Shown here: positions 19,806 to 31,389 of the stretch, in pieces
Layout of the letters: each line of letters starts with the position of its first letter
Position numbering within the stretch: the stretch's first letter is position 1
Assembly: GCA_030544215.1 (NCBI GenBank)
Contig: JARZZO010000011.1
Location: forward strand, 53,069,587 to 53,133,586
Direction of reading: 5' to 3'
DNA length: 64,000 bases
DNA from: Zantedeschia hybrid cultivar
Lineage: Eukaryota; Streptophyta; Magnoliopsida; Alismatales; Araceae
Position numbers and translations under genes: made by a program
The notes under the pieces: generated by a model
What the model was told of the DNA's origin: nothing
Seen by the model: the letters and a program-made list of their open reading frames with translations, nothing else
Databases searched by the model: none

Positions 19806-22654
19806 TCAAGGCTGACTCTCCCCTCCGCCCTCGTCTAACTGGCTCTGGGCCTCGTCAGGTGCATCCGGTGCTAGCTCTCGACTAGGAGGTGGAGGTGGCC
19901 CCATCGCGCTCGGACCGGCCTGACCAGAGGACACGACAGCACTGGCGGTAAAGGCACTAGTCAGACCACGCTCATGGGCACGCTGTCGAGCTCGCTGGTA
20001 CCTCTCCTCCACCATTTTGCGCTCATGCTCTGCAACTGACAACCGACCCAGAAGACCCTCCAGTCGAAGGCGCTCGCGCTCTCGCTCTTCGTTGATGAAC
20101 CCCAGTCGAGACTGGAGGTGTGCAACCTCTCGTGCAAGATCTCCTGTCGAGAGTCGGGCCACCTGCTCCTCCAGAGTCCGGATCCGCTCTGCATCAGCCT
20201 CGGCACGAGCCGCTGCAGCACGGGCATGCTCTATCTCCGCTTCAGCCCTCTGAAGGGCTTCCTGAAGTTCAGCAACCTGAAAGGAAGATTTTGTTAGTCC
20301 AAGGCAATCAAAATAATCAATTTCAGAATTCAAAAGTTGAAGAACTTACCTGAGCAGCACGGTCCTCCTCCGCAAGAGAAGCCCGGTGAATGGCGGAGGC
20401 AAGCTGACTCTGGAGGTCAGCCAGAGCAGCATCATGAGCAGCAGAGGATGAAGACGAAGCTCCATGGGAAGGAGGAGGCGCCTGGGTGTAGACGGCTCGC
20501 TGCACCGAAAGACAACTATCAGTGGTTAATCGCCAAAACAATTAATTAAAACATGCATTCATATTCATTCATACATACCAAGTCATATAATTCCTTCTGG
20601 ACTTGTTCTAGCTGGGCCTCCGCATCATGTAGGCGGGCCCGGAGGTCAACGATGACCGCATCACGCGCGTCCTGCATGACATACATTCATTCACAAATAT
20701 AAATCAAGATAATAATAAAATTAAAGACGCATGAATGCATACTTACATCGAGTGGTCGGAGGAGCCGAAGCTGATCGGCATAGTGGGCCCGGTACTGCTG
20801 GAGGTAGGCCTCGCTACTCTCCGCTCGTTACTCCACTCTGATGCCGCGGCGGTGCCAGTCCTCGTACTGCTCCGGGAACTTGGCACGCCAATCGGTGAGG
20901 GCTTGCTTCCCCCTCATGCTCCTTCCGATGCCCTCCGGGACCTCTTCATCTATCCACTCCTGGTGGAGGCCCAATGTCCTCATCACGAGCCGGAGGCGGA
21001 GGGGCTCGATCTCGTTGAGGCAATGTACCCACATCTGCCTCCCAAACCGCCTCCTGCCAGCCGTCACCCACGGCTGACCCTCCTCATTCATGCCCAGATA
21101 CGGGCGCCAAATCACCTGCATATAGGTTAGATGCATTCATGAAATAACTTGCATTTAATGAACAAAAAAGATTGCATTTAATAAAATTGAACAAGTTAAA
21201 AACTCACCAGCAGCTCGGGATAATCCAGAAACTGACGGCGGAGGGCCGTCAGCTGGTGGTGCTGTGGAGCCGTGTCCACAATCGGCTGCCAACGGCAGGC
21301 GAAAGGGACGGCATTCGGACGCACGATCCTCGCTCTGCCGAGCGGGAAGTAGTAATAACTCCATACCTGCATTCATGAACATATAGGTTAGAAAAAGCAT
21401 CATATCATATTGCATTGAATATAACAAATAATTAAACAATTTAATACCTGAAGAAATGGCGAGAAGCCACTGATGGTGGTCTCACGGTCCGGCGTGACCG
21501 CGGATAGGTCGGCAAAAAGGTGAGCCAGAAGGGCTGCACCCCAGGCATACTCTCCTAGGCTAGCTAAATCATCTAACAAGTAAAGAAATCTACAGTGGAT
21601 ATGGTCGCCCTTCGTACCGAAGAGCAACCTACCGAAAAAGAAAACTAGGAAGACCCTGAGCTGTCTATCCACCTCCTCTACCTGGCCAGGATCGCTACAG
21701 TAGACTGAGGAGGACGACTCGGCTAGTCTAATCCTAAATTCCTCCCGGGTCTCGTCAGACCGACGTCGGGGTTCATCTAATCCTAGTGCAGCCTCTATCT
21801 CTACCCGGGGAACCATCCTAGACTCTCTACCTAGGCTAGACACCTCTATCCCTAATAATGCCTCTGCCAATCCCTGATAGTTAGGGTAAGTAACCCCACT
21901 AACAGGTCGACCATCTATCCTGAGGCCAGTAATCCTGGCCACATCCTCTAGGGTGGGGACCATATGCCCCCACGGCATCAGGAAAGCACGGCTTTCCGCA
22001 TGCCATCTCTCCCTCAAAACCTGCAAGAGGACTAGATCAAGCCAAAATGGCTCAATGTCCAGCACTTCACCGAATCCCATCTGACGCAGGCGCGCCTTCT
22101 GGAAATCCGGGAGCCCTCTGTAAGCCCCTATAACAAGGTCCCAACTAATCCTAGCCCTCATCACTCCCTGCAAATAAAAACATAAAAAAAGGGTCAGTAA
22201 TTAATAAAAAAAACAGGAAAAATCAGTTCTGTCTTGAAAGGCGTCAGCCCATATGGACGTCTTTTAAAACACGTCAACACGCCTTGACGCGATTCAAAAA
22301 TTTTATTCCTATTTAAAAATCCGGAATTTATCTTGAAAGACGTCGACCCATGGTGACGCCTTTTGAATGGCGTCACCTGGTCTGGACGCCTTTCAAGCCC
22401 AGATTTCGGGTTCTTCAAGGAACCCCGTTCTTCCTCTTTTCTTCACACAATCACACCCACAGGAAGCTTACCGTGTGGAGGTCGCCCTCCTCTTCTTCTT
22501 CCACCGCCATAGGTGCCGGTGGAGGTAGCTCTTCCTCCAAGAGAGCCGCCGCCTCGGCTAATAACGCCGGAATCTCCTCGGGAGCTTCTTCCTCTTGCCT
22601 TCGCCGCCTCTTGGCTAGGGTCTTCATCTTCTTTGAGACTTCACCGCGTTCCAT
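19806..22654 (-). pseudogene. Tat1 gene B: seven-exon plant mobile domain gene, one premature stop
   Basis: Exons on the minus strand are 22654-22472, 22167-21448, 21366-21208, 21115-20747, 20671-20579, 20499-20350 and 20276-19806. All introns are GT-AG and phase 0, giving 714 codons. Exon 1 is basic then acidic (MERGEVSKKMK, RRRR, EEEE). Exon 2 has the PMD signature LRERWHAESRAFLMPWGHMV with TLEDV and GLRIDG. Exons 5-7 form an alanine/glutamate-rich coiled coil. A TAA at 20828-20830 in exon 4 stops the frame 28 codons before the exon end; all else is open. PMD proteins act in gene and transposon silencing in plants. Antisense to gag-pol, its exon structure matches Tat2 gene B exactly in number and phase. 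Confidence 0.85.
22240..22390 (+). repeat. Inverted-repeat units in intron 1 of Tat1 gene B
   Basis: Four units form two adjacent pairs: cores at 22240 and 22270 (30 bp apart) and at 22339 and 22369 (30 bp apart). All have exactly 10 central bases. The two second-pair units end GACGCC, so the arms pair perfectly. They lie within intron 1 (22168-22471) of the antisense gene. Tat2 intron 1 also holds an array, with different arms. Confidence 0.85.
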
Positions 22655-22784
22655 AGCTCGAATAGAGGGGTTTTGAGGGAGAGATCGCCGGAGATCGTCG
22701 CCGGAGAGAGGAGAGAAAGAGAGAAATTTTGGAAAAGTGAGGAAGAAAGGGGGCCTTCGCGGGTCTGTTAACGAAAGTCTGAAA

Positions 22785-23206
22785 GGCGTCGACGCAGGCT
22801 GACGCGTTTTAGGGTACAAAAGTTGAGGCGGCAGAGACAGAGGTTTGAATTTGACTGAAAGACGTCCACATAGGTTGAAGCGTTTCAATATTTTCGTCAG
22901 AGCCGTACAGAGGAAAATCATGAAAAGCGTCGTCCTGTCTAGACGCGTTTCAGAGAATTAATCATGGAATTAATGACAGAATCCTGGGAAAAGTAGGAGA
23001 GAGAGTTGAAAAGCGTCATTGTCTGCAGACGCGTTTTAACCTTTAAATCCGGTTTTTGAGGATTAAAATTTAATTTCGGAAAAGAATTATGGTTGAAAGG
23101 CGTCAACATATGCAGACGCCGTTTAAGGTTAAATCGGTTTTTAAGGATTAAATTTAATTTCGGGAAAAGAATTTATGATTGAAAGGCGTCTTTCTGAATG
23201 GACGCG
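22785..23206 (+). repeat. Inverted-repeat array between Tat1 genes A and B
   Basis: Six units have cores at 22785, 22861, 22926, 23012, 23099 and 23185. Spacing is 65-87 bp, with the last four at 86-87 bp. The left arm is GGCGTC, AGCGTC or GACGTC; the right arm GACGCG, GACGCC or GAAGCG; the centre is always 10 nt. They lie upstream of the gene B start (22654) and downstream of the gene A stop (23379), the likely promoter region of gene B. Tat2 has an array at the same place. Confidence 0.87.
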
Positions 23207-23378
23207 TTTTACATTTTTACAGAACCCGAACTGTTGAATTTTCAGGAAAAATCAAGTTTTCTCTAAAGGAAAAATCATGTGCACATCACAGAAAGTTGGG
23301 GAAAGATTCCAAGATATGGAAAAACTCTTTATTCATTTAAATCCTTTATTACATCATGAAAAAAGAGAAAGTGGACAT

Positions 23379-24768
23379 TTAAGGAAGGATTTCATGAAGA
23401 CCTTTAAGGTAGGGAAATTTCAATCCTTTATCTCTATCTTTAGAGGATCTTACACGGTAACTGAAGCCAAGATTCCATAGAGTGGTAATGATTTGTACGG
23501 CTTCATAGTCTTCGTCAGATTCCAAGTCGCGCTTCTTGATCGGAAGTGTGGGAGAGAACTCAGGGAATTCACGACGGCCCAAGCTAAGTTGAGTAAGGCA
23601 CCGATGTGGATTGTACAGCACAAATTCGGTGGCTCCGATCAACTTAAGGTCTGCTCCTGCTGCACGGCGCACCCACACGGGTTTTCCAACCAGAGCAAGT
23701 GGAGACGAGTCGAATATGTCGGACGTCATGAGCTTTAAATACTCTCTCCAATCGGCTCGGGTCTTGAGTTTTGGAACCTTGTTAACCATATGCTCATTGA
23801 ACTTTACAATATTAGCTATGCAATGAATTGAGCTATTCAAGTAAATTTGAGATGGATTCAAAGGCCTTTTCTTGCTGTGCTCAAACTTGAAGTGAAGTTC
23901 AACCCATAAGGCGAAGAGTAGCATGCATCCATAAGGAGGACGGCCCACAGACGCTGCAGAAAGCCCACTATAAAGATATGCTAAGAGTGCAGTGCTAATG
24001 GATTTACCTTCGAAGATTGCGCATATGGCACTAACTTGGTCATCTTCTAAGATGTTATCCTGCGCAGAGAAGAACAAGGCACCGGCTAGGCATGTAACTA
24101 AAGCTTTTGTTACATCCTCCGCTTCATCCTCTCTTAGATCATCAATTTCATACAGTGTCCACTCGGCTAGCTTGGTGAGATTGATCCCCTTTTTAGTAAG
24201 ACATTCTTTAGCTTCTGAAGGATCTTTCATGATCGATGTCAACAATTGTTGACCGGTGATTCTCTCTTTCATCAAAGCTATCTTCTCTTTGTTCTCTTTG
24301 GTCTTTGGGAGACCTAAAAGAAGCTCCGCCTCCTCTAGAAGAATCGTGCACTCGAAGTCTTGAAAGAAGAACGTATGAGTTTGGGGATGCCACCACTCGA
24401 TCAAGGCACCCATAGCCGCCCAATCTGCGTTCACGCTCTTGTAATGCTTGGCAAGCACTACAAGACCTTGAAGATTCCACTTGGATATGAATACTTGCAT
24501 GGAAAGCTTGATGCTTTTTGCAAGTTTACGGATCCAAGGTAAGGAAGTAAACTTCCTTGGGCCAGGAAACATGGGATAGTTCTGAAAATCAAAAGAAAAG
24601 ACGAAGAACATGATGAGGAACGCGAAGAACATGATGAGGAACGTGAAGAACATGATGAAGAACATGAAGAGAATTGAGAAAGAAGTTGATTGAACTTACT
24701 TGGAGATTGAGATTTCTTCCATTAAGGTGATTCTCTACATTAGAAAACTGCTCCAAAGACATCTTCAT
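23379..24768 (-). CDS. Tat1 gene A: two-exon PMD-like protein
   Basis: Exon 1 is 24768-24700 (MKMSLEQF) and exon 2 is 24581-23379, joined at a GT-AG phase-0 intron, giving 423 residues. If ATG 24861 in the same frame is used, 31 residues are added. Exon 2 near residues 70-110 has WWHPQTHTFFF, then ILLEEAELLLGLP, matching the RWRPETHTFHL...TLEDV..LLGLP signature of plant mobile domain proteins. The rest is mostly helical-looking and ends YLKGLHEILP. No premature stop is present. It is antisense to gag-pol, upstream of gene B on the same strand, and has a TATA box at 24911. The biochemical role is unknown. Confidence 0.82.
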
Positions 24769-24910
24769 CTTCTTGCTTGAAGTTTTTCGGAGTACCTCCT
24801 TCTTGAAGCTAGAAAAGCTTGGAAACCTTGGAACTTTGAAGAAACCTTGAAGAAAACTCAACTCTTGATCTTTGGATTGTAGTAGGATTGCTTGGGAACG
24901 ACCTAAGGGT

Positions 24911-24919
24911 GTTTATATA
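24911..24919 (-). promoter_or_regulatory. TATA box for the antisense gene A of Tat1
   Basis: The minus strand reads TATATAAAC about 143 bp before ATG 24768 and 50 bp before ATG 24861, in a sensible position for gene A transcription. It indicates that the antisense cassette has a promoter of its own inside the element rather than relying on LTR read-through. Confidence 0.6.
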
Positions 24920-26128
24920 GACAACATTGCGATCCTAAGAAGACTTTTCCAGATCGGAAAAGGGATGTGCATTGATAGAGTTGGAATTCGAGTAGAGAAC
25001 AGCTAGAAACCTGTTTCTGTGAGTAAAAGGCGTCGAGGATAAGCGACGCGTTTTAACTTTAAAAGGCGTCTGCGCGACACGACGCTTTTCAGTTTTTTAT
25101 GTTATTTACCCGAAATTTCATGTTTAAATTGAATATTTTGTTTGGAATTACTAACAATTTTGATTGCAGAAAATTCAAGAAAGCTAAGTAAAGCTGGAAA
25201 ATATCAAGAAGATCCCACTGTGGGATTCAAGAAGTCCTGACCGTGGCTAAAAAGACGGTTATCTCTACCCTTGTACTCTTTTCATGTAATTATTTTGCAT
25301 TCGCATTACTGTATGATAAATATATATTAGAGCATATCAAGGACCTTGTGGTTTTGATGAAACTGGAATTTGAGTTCCCCTACAACAAAAACAGTGATAA
25401 TTCCAGAGGATTCTTAATCGCACGGATAGGCCGTTGGATTGTTAATTAGTGAGGACGATGGTTCCACTTTTTGTGAAACGGTGCGTGGATAAACAGGCTT
25501 CGGCTTAGCACTGGATTACAAGAACTGGTATCTTGACTCATTAATGGCAATTTAACAATATTATCCTTGATTAATTTATATTTTATTTGACTTTATATTT
25601 TTCTTTTAGCCCAGCATGCATCATGTAGGACTTTGAAATCATTGTGATAAGAATTAATTATTGATTAAGTTTCAGACCATTAATCAAATAATCTCAAAAC
25701 ATGATATGAAATATTCCATTCTGAATTGAGTATCTTGATTATCTTTGAGGTTCGCTTGAAGATTTCTTTGGAATTCTATCCTTTCTTGGATTCTTTATCC
25801 AATATTCTTGTTTTCTGTTAAGATCCATTATGGCTGCAGCACGTCCACATTGGCTGGCAAACGCTCCCCATGATGAAACCTACAGTGTCTACGACCTGGG
25901 GTACTTCCCACTCCGAGGAGGTTGATCGATTTTATTTTATTTCCTTGTCTACCTCATCCAGACAGGATTGATTCCATTGATTTCGTTGAGCTATTTTCAT
26001 TGATGATTTCGAGAAAAATTCCAATCATGTGATGTTAAGAGCGTGTCTCATCACACCTTGGCATCACCTTTTCAGTACATTCCATTTCATTTCACTCCCT
26101 TGCAAAGACGATGCCAAGGTGAGGCAGC
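24920..26128. other. Tat1 region between gene A and the 3' LTR
   Basis: This 1.2-kb stretch is mostly non-coding and AT-rich. It holds two inverted-repeat units at 25029 and 25065 (36 bp apart), upstream of gene A. A 31-codon plus-strand ORF at 25830-25925 starts MAAARPHWLANAPHDE and looks more protein-like than its surroundings, but I do not recognise it. The bases before the 3' LTR (26105-26128) are only moderately purine-rich, a weak polypurine tract. Confidence 0.5.
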
Positions 26129-27456
26129 TGTAGACACGCTAATTTTGACGTCATTTCGAGTAAATTTCATATCATATAATAATGCCTCATAATGGTCTGA
26201 TATTTAATCATTGATTAATTTTTATTGATATCTTTGAGTGTCGGGTTTAACAGACATGTTTAAGTTAATCAATTAAATTGATTTTAGCTCAAATTTCAGT
26301 TAAAATATGAAGAAGTCTAAACGGCGTCAACCTATGTGGACGTCATTTAGAGTTTATTCCTGTTTTAACGTTTAAATTTGAATTTTAATCAATTGATTTA
26401 TTAACTAAAAGGCGTCTGTGAAGTCTGACGCGTTTTAGGTTTCCTAAGCTATTTTAACTTCTCTTCCGGATGTTTATCCTTATCTTAATTAGTGTAAAAG
26501 ACGTCTACACACGTAGACGCGTTTTAGCTAATAAAGATAAAGATAAGTTTTTCCCGGATATTTATCCTTATCTTAATTAAATCTGAAAGGCGTCAGCCAA
26601 GGTGGACGCGTTTTAGATAATTACAGATAAAGATGAATTAATCAGTAATTATCTGTCGGTTAAAGTAGATAAATCCTAGATTTTTCTATGTTAATCACGA
26701 ACGCAGAAAATGCCTATAAATACCTTGCATCTCAAAGAAAAAAAATAAAAAAGAGAGAGAGAATCGAATTGAGCCATAACGTTATAGCAATTTGAAGATC
26801 GGAGCAACAACGTCGGAACGCCGGAGCGCTGCCATTTCCAGAAGACGGCGTCCTTTTTCAGATCTTCATCTTTCAAGGCTTCTCCAACTGGGCATAAGTG
26901 TTTCATTTCTGAATTTCATTTTACATATCCATCAATCTTTTATTCTCATATTCACTTCATGCAACACACACCACAACATTCATTTTCCAAAACCCATTTG
27001 TTCTAAAGGGGTTTCAAAGCCATTCAAACAAGTGAGTTGCTGTTTAAATATGTTTATAATCATGGTTAGCTTTGATATTACTTCCATTTAAATTCTCATC
27101 AGTGTTTCTTCATTTCGTTTTTCTTTCTCTGTCTCTGCTGCACTCAACAACAACAACAAGAGATCAAAAAGAGAAATCAAGCACAAAGCCAGAAGGACTT
27201 CTGGACGATCCTCACATTCAACAGCAAGAACAAAAAGAACAAAGAAAGGGCTCTCTTTCTTCAGCCGGCTGAAGGAGGGGAACCAAGGACTCATTCTTCC
27301 GCGTTCAAACAGGTAAGCGATCAAACTCTCTTTTGAAGCTTTTTAGTTAAAAGTTTCTGGCGATCACTGCACTTTAGTTGCTGTTTTTAATAGGTTAGTT
27401 TACACTAAACAACATAGTTTTTCACATTAATCACACGAGCATTTTCAGCACCTACA
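26129..27456 (+). repeat. Tat1 3' LTR (1328 bp)
   Basis: It starts TGTAGACACGC and ends CACCTACA, and is followed by the GGTGG duplication. Differences from the 5' copy seen by eye include 7438/26165, 7606/26333, the ATTAATTT/ATCAATTG block and the A-rich run near 8010, well under one percent overall. Confidence 0.95.
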
Positions 27457-27461
27457 GGTGG

Positions 27462-27487
27462 CGGGTCGTTACAATTGTTATCAGAGC
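27462..27487 (+). other. Chromovirus LTR end and tRNA-Met primer binding site
   Basis: The last 12 bp of the interrupted 5' LTR (27462-27473, ending GTTACA) are followed by TGTTATCAGAGC at 27476-27487. This matches the initiator tRNA-Met PBS TGGTATCAGAGC with one mismatch, as expected for a Tekay/Del chromovirus. It proves that the LTR started at 5431 continues here after the Tat1 insertion. Confidence 0.85.
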
Positions 27488-27629
27488 ATTCGGTCTGGCA
27501 AATAAATGAATAACTAGGTTAAATACTGAAATTTTAGCAATTAAATGCATTATCCCGTACAGGCACGACGGTAGTGTAGGTCTTGAGTTCTAATTAGAAT
27601 TTTCGTTTGTTATGACTGTAGGCGATTAA

Positions 27630-29267
27630 ATGGCTCCTTGGAAGAAAGCGCCAGTTATGAGGGAGCAAGGAGACGTTCCTAGTGGGTTTGAGGCCAGTAG
27701 GCCGAATATGGAGCGTTTTATGGAGGCTTTGATGAACACGATGACCATATATCAGACTCGAGACCCTAGTAAGAGTTCTAGTACTCGGGGAGGGCCTTCA
27801 GCTGCTCTTGAGAGATTCCTGAAGCTAAAGCTGCCTCATTTTACCGGTCGTCCCAACCCTGATGAGGCCGTTCATTGGCTGAAGGAGTTGGAGAAGACTT
27901 TCGATACCATAGATTGTGCGGCAGTTAAGAGGACCACGTTGGCTACCTTCATGTTGAAGGATGATGCCTATGATTGGTGGACTACTTTGAAGAGCTTGTC
28001 TTATGCAGATAGGAATCTCAGGAAGATTCCATAGGATACATTTGTGAAGGAGTTCTATGTGCAGTACTTCCCTAGGCATGTCCAGAAGGCTAAGAAGAGG
28101 GAATTTATGGAGTTGACCTAAGGGAGCATGACAATGCTCGAGTACCAGATGAAATTTGTTTCGCTTAGAAGGTTCATACCCTTTATTTCACAAGATGAAG
28201 GGCGTCGGACTGAGAGGTTCGTGGATGGACTGAGGTACAACTTGAGGAGTTTTGTGGCGTCCCACTGTTGTACAGACTTAGCGTCAGCAGTTAAGTGTGC
28301 CGCAGCAGTCGAGGCACAGCACGATCAGTCGGCTCGGGAGAGGGGACTGGTTACTCAAAGGCCGACTTACGGCAAGGGAAAGACAGCAGCAGCAGCTCCT
28401 TCGTCCAGATCAGGATCGTCTTCACTTGGCTCAAGATTCAGGAGGTTCTTTCGAGGCGGTGGCAGCAACGGTAGTAGTAGACCCAGGCAGAGTCAGCAAA
28501 GTCAGTCGGTGTCCAGTGCTCAGCAGGAGGTAGCTCAAAGGCTTCCAGCAGCTTGTCGTCATTATGGTGCTACTCACGGTGGGACTCAGTGTCCTGTATT
28601 TTCTGGGAGGTGTTATACTTGTGACCAGCAGGGCCATTTGGCAAGGTATTACCCGCAGGGGCATGGTCAGGGGCATGGACCAGGTGATCAGAAGAAGCCG
28701 AGGACCCAAGGGAGAGTTCTTGCTATCACCAAGAAGGAGGCTCGTGCGTCTAACTTGGTGGAAGGTATACTTTCTGTCCTTAGGAACTCCACGCATGTGT
28801 TGATTGATTCGGGTACTTCGCATTCCTTTATTTCTGAGCAGTTCGTAGATATTCTTTCTACACCCGTTGATGAGTTATCTGATGGACTGATAGTTGAGGT
28901 TCCTTCTGTAGATTTCATGCTGTCTTATAACTATTTGAGTGAGGTTCCCTTATTCATTGAGGGTCATGAGTTACCTGCCCAGTTAGTTGTGCTTGCCATT
29001 CGTGACTTTGATGTCATCTTGGGTATAGACTGGTTGGAGACTTATTATGCCGAGGTGGACTGCCACAGGAAGAGGGTACGTTTCTCCATTCCGGATATCC
29101 CGGCCTTCTACTTCCAAGGTATTAGGCTCTCTTCTCGTGGTATTCCTATTTCTGCTTTTAAGACCCAGATATTGCTTGTTAGTGGCTGTGAGGCTTTCCT
29201 TGCCTCGGTAGTTGTAGCTGGTGTTAGTAGTGATTCCAGTCCTGGGGAGATGTCGGTAGTCTGTGAC
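27630..29267 (+). pseudogene. gag: Chromovirus gag and protease
   Basis: The ATG at 27630 starts MAPWKKAPV, about 140 bp after the PBS. The capsid-like region (27790-28250) has the FLKLKLPHFTGRPNPDEA segment typical of Del gag. In-frame stops occur at 28032-28034 (TAG) and about 28119 (TAA), splitting it into two open parts (27630-28034 and 28128-29267). The zinc knuckle near 28613-28655 reads C-Y-T-C-D-Q-Q-G-H-L-A-R-Y-Y, so its final cysteine is replaced by tyrosine. The protease motif IDSGTSHSFIS (near 28803-28835) is intact. The ORF ends because the Athila-like element is inserted after 29267. Confidence 0.88.
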
Positions 29268-31389
29268 TGATCGTTTCGAATTGTGCGTCGTTAAACACAT
29301 TAAAACGTTCAATCTTAATTTATCCGGCTCACTCAAATCAAATTTTGGAAATTTAATAATGGTGAGTCCGAGTCGATCCACAGGGAGATAGAATTTTAAT
29401 TTTGAAAACGTTGGAGTTTAGTTATCTAAAAAAAAATTGGAAATTTGAATTGGTTAATTAACTATCTAATTAAATTAAACTAAGTTTACAAATTTAACTA
29501 AACTAATTAAAAGCGCAAATATAACCATATTTAAAATTGAGGAGAGAGAGATTAACAAAATATTATAAAAGTAACAAAACTTCTAAATTGAACACAACTA
29601 AGAAAATTATAACAACACAAAAAAAAACTATTGTTTAATTGTGTAAACCAATAATTCACCCTAACTAAATAAACCAATGACTAAGAAAATGTCATGAAAC
29701 ATTAAACAATAACTAGCTAATCTTAAACAATTAAACTAATATTATACTAATGGAAAGAGAAAGAGCAGCTTTGGGATCTTTGTAGGGGCTGGTGCAGTGG
29801 ACCAGCTGCTGGAACCCTTGCTGCTGTTGCTGGTTGGTGGAAGGAGGAAGCTGGGACAGCTGCTGCTATGCGCTGGAAGAGCTGCTTGTGTACGTGGCTG
29901 CTGGGCTGCATGCGCTTGCTGGAAGGTGGTTGGTGGAAGCCCGACGTGGAGCTGCTGCTGGTGGAGGTGCACAAGCTTGCTGCATGCGCTTGCTGGAGCT
30001 GCTGCACGTGGAGGGCAGAAGGTGGACGGCTGGCTACACCGCAGCTGCTTGCATGGACGTGGCTGGGGGTGCACCGGTTATGGAGAAGCTGCCGGAACCG
30101 CTGACCGGGCGCTTGCAGGAAACTTGGACAGGCTACGTGGAGGATGCAGCGTGCATGCATGCGCCGCTGGGTTGCTGTGGAGCTTAAAGGAAGCCGTCCG
30201 TGGAGGTGCAGGCTGCTGCTGGTGTTGGTGCTGGCCGGATGGGGGAGAGAAGGAAGCTGGGAGCTGCAGGCTTCACCACGTGCAGGAGGAGAGAGCCGGC
30301 TGGTGCGTGGACGAACATGCAGGTGCTTGATGTAGAAGTGCACCGGTGGGTTGGCTCGCGCAAGTGCGGCGAGTGTTGCCGCGTGGAGGGTGTGCTGGGG
30401 AGGCAGAGATCGTGTGGGAGAGAGGAGATAGAGAGAGACGGAGGAGGAGAGAACAGAGAAGGGAGGAAGGATGCTGTGAACAAAAATACAAACGAGAGAA
30501 AGAACCGGAGAGAGGGAGATATAGAGGGAGAAACTGAGAGAAGCATAGAGAATAGGGAGTATCGGAGAGAGGGAGAGAAAGAGGAGAAAGAGGAGGAGAG
30601 AGTGCTGCCGAAGAGGAAGAGTAATAGCTGGGAAAGGAAGAGGGGAGTGCGGCTAGGAATCTGCAGAACAAAACGTGGGAGAGAGAGAGAATAAGATGGA
30701 GAAGAAAAAACTAGAGAGAGAGCACTATGCGTGGGAGAAAGAGAGAGAAAAGCTGCGGGAGAGGAAGAATAATCGAGAGAGAGGATGCTGTGCGTGGGAG
30801 GTTTTATAGAGAGGAAGAGAGAATCGGAATTGGGGAAGGAAAGAGATTAAAGGAGAGGAAAAGGAAACTGGAGAAGGAGGAGGATTCGGAATTGGAGAGA
30901 GAATTTCTAAAAAAGAGAGAGAGGGTTTTTTTTAAAAAATAAATAAAGGAAGGGATGTGGTTGGAAAATTGGAGAGACGGAAGGAAATAATGGGTTTTGG
31001 GAAACTCCAGAGAAGGAAGGAATCAAATTGCATTTTTATCCCTGTTTTAGTTGAAATCCGCACACTAGACCTCCCCCAAATTTCCGGAAACTCCACCAGC
31101 TGCACTGCATCATCGGCATGTCCTGTTCACACAAAATAAATATAAATTAGTGCATTATCATAAAAATATCATCATATTTATTCATTTCGTCTCGGTTTTG
31201 TCGAAAACCCGCAAATGCGCTATACTCCTTTAATCACATAAAATGACGATGTTTTTAAGTCATAATTTGATGAAATTGGTAACGTTGGACTTATTACTCA
31301 ATTATCTATCATTTCATGCTATTTTGCAGATAAAAACATGAGTATGATGCATATGACTGCCCTTAAATGATCAATTTAACACTTTATCG
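29268..31389 (-). repeat. Athila-like 3' LTR (2122 bp)
   Basis: On the plus strand it begins TGATCGTTTCG. The inner end reads ACTTTATCG where the other copy ends ACTTTATCA, so the terminal T of the TG dinucleotide on the element strand has changed. The LTR is internally split into an AT-rich half (29268-29750), a GC-rich GCTGCTG-type stretch (29780-30350) and a purine-rich GAGAGA stretch (30390-30950). Open frames in the GC-rich part are composition artefacts or, at most, leader ORFs. Confidence 0.88.
30802..30808 (-). promoter_or_regulatory. TATA box of the Athila-like 3' LTR
   Basis: The minus strand reads CTATAAAACCTCCC. The identical site in the 5' LTR is at 40697-40691. It is followed on the element strand by the GC-rich segment and precedes a CTCTCT-rich stretch, as in other long plant LTRs. 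Confidence 0.6.

Larger units (their letters stand above)
7402..27456 (+). mobile_element. Tat1: complete Tat-lineage Ty3/gypsy element with antisense PMD genes
   Basis: This 20,055-bp element has two 1328-bp LTRs (7402-8729 and 26129-27456) and is flanked by the 5-bp duplication GGTGG (7397-7401 and 27457-27461). Gag, protease with a G-patch, and RT-RNase H-RNase H-integrase lie on the plus strand at 9796-18238. Two accessory PMD genes lie on the minus strand at 19806-24768. The double RNase H, the G-patch, the large size and extra genes after pol all point to the Tat lineage. The LTRs differ at fewer than about a dozen positions by eye and the pol frame is open, so insertion was recent. It sits in the chromovirus 5' LTR, 12 bp from its end. 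Confidence 0.95.

Noticed and set aside
29741..30694. Several overlapping ORFs of 60-200 codons on both strands in the Athila-like LTR, repeated at 39632-40603
   Set aside because: They arise from GC-rich GCTGCTG and purine-rich GAGAGA composition, occur in all frames, and their presence in both LTRs reflects recent duplication rather than selection.
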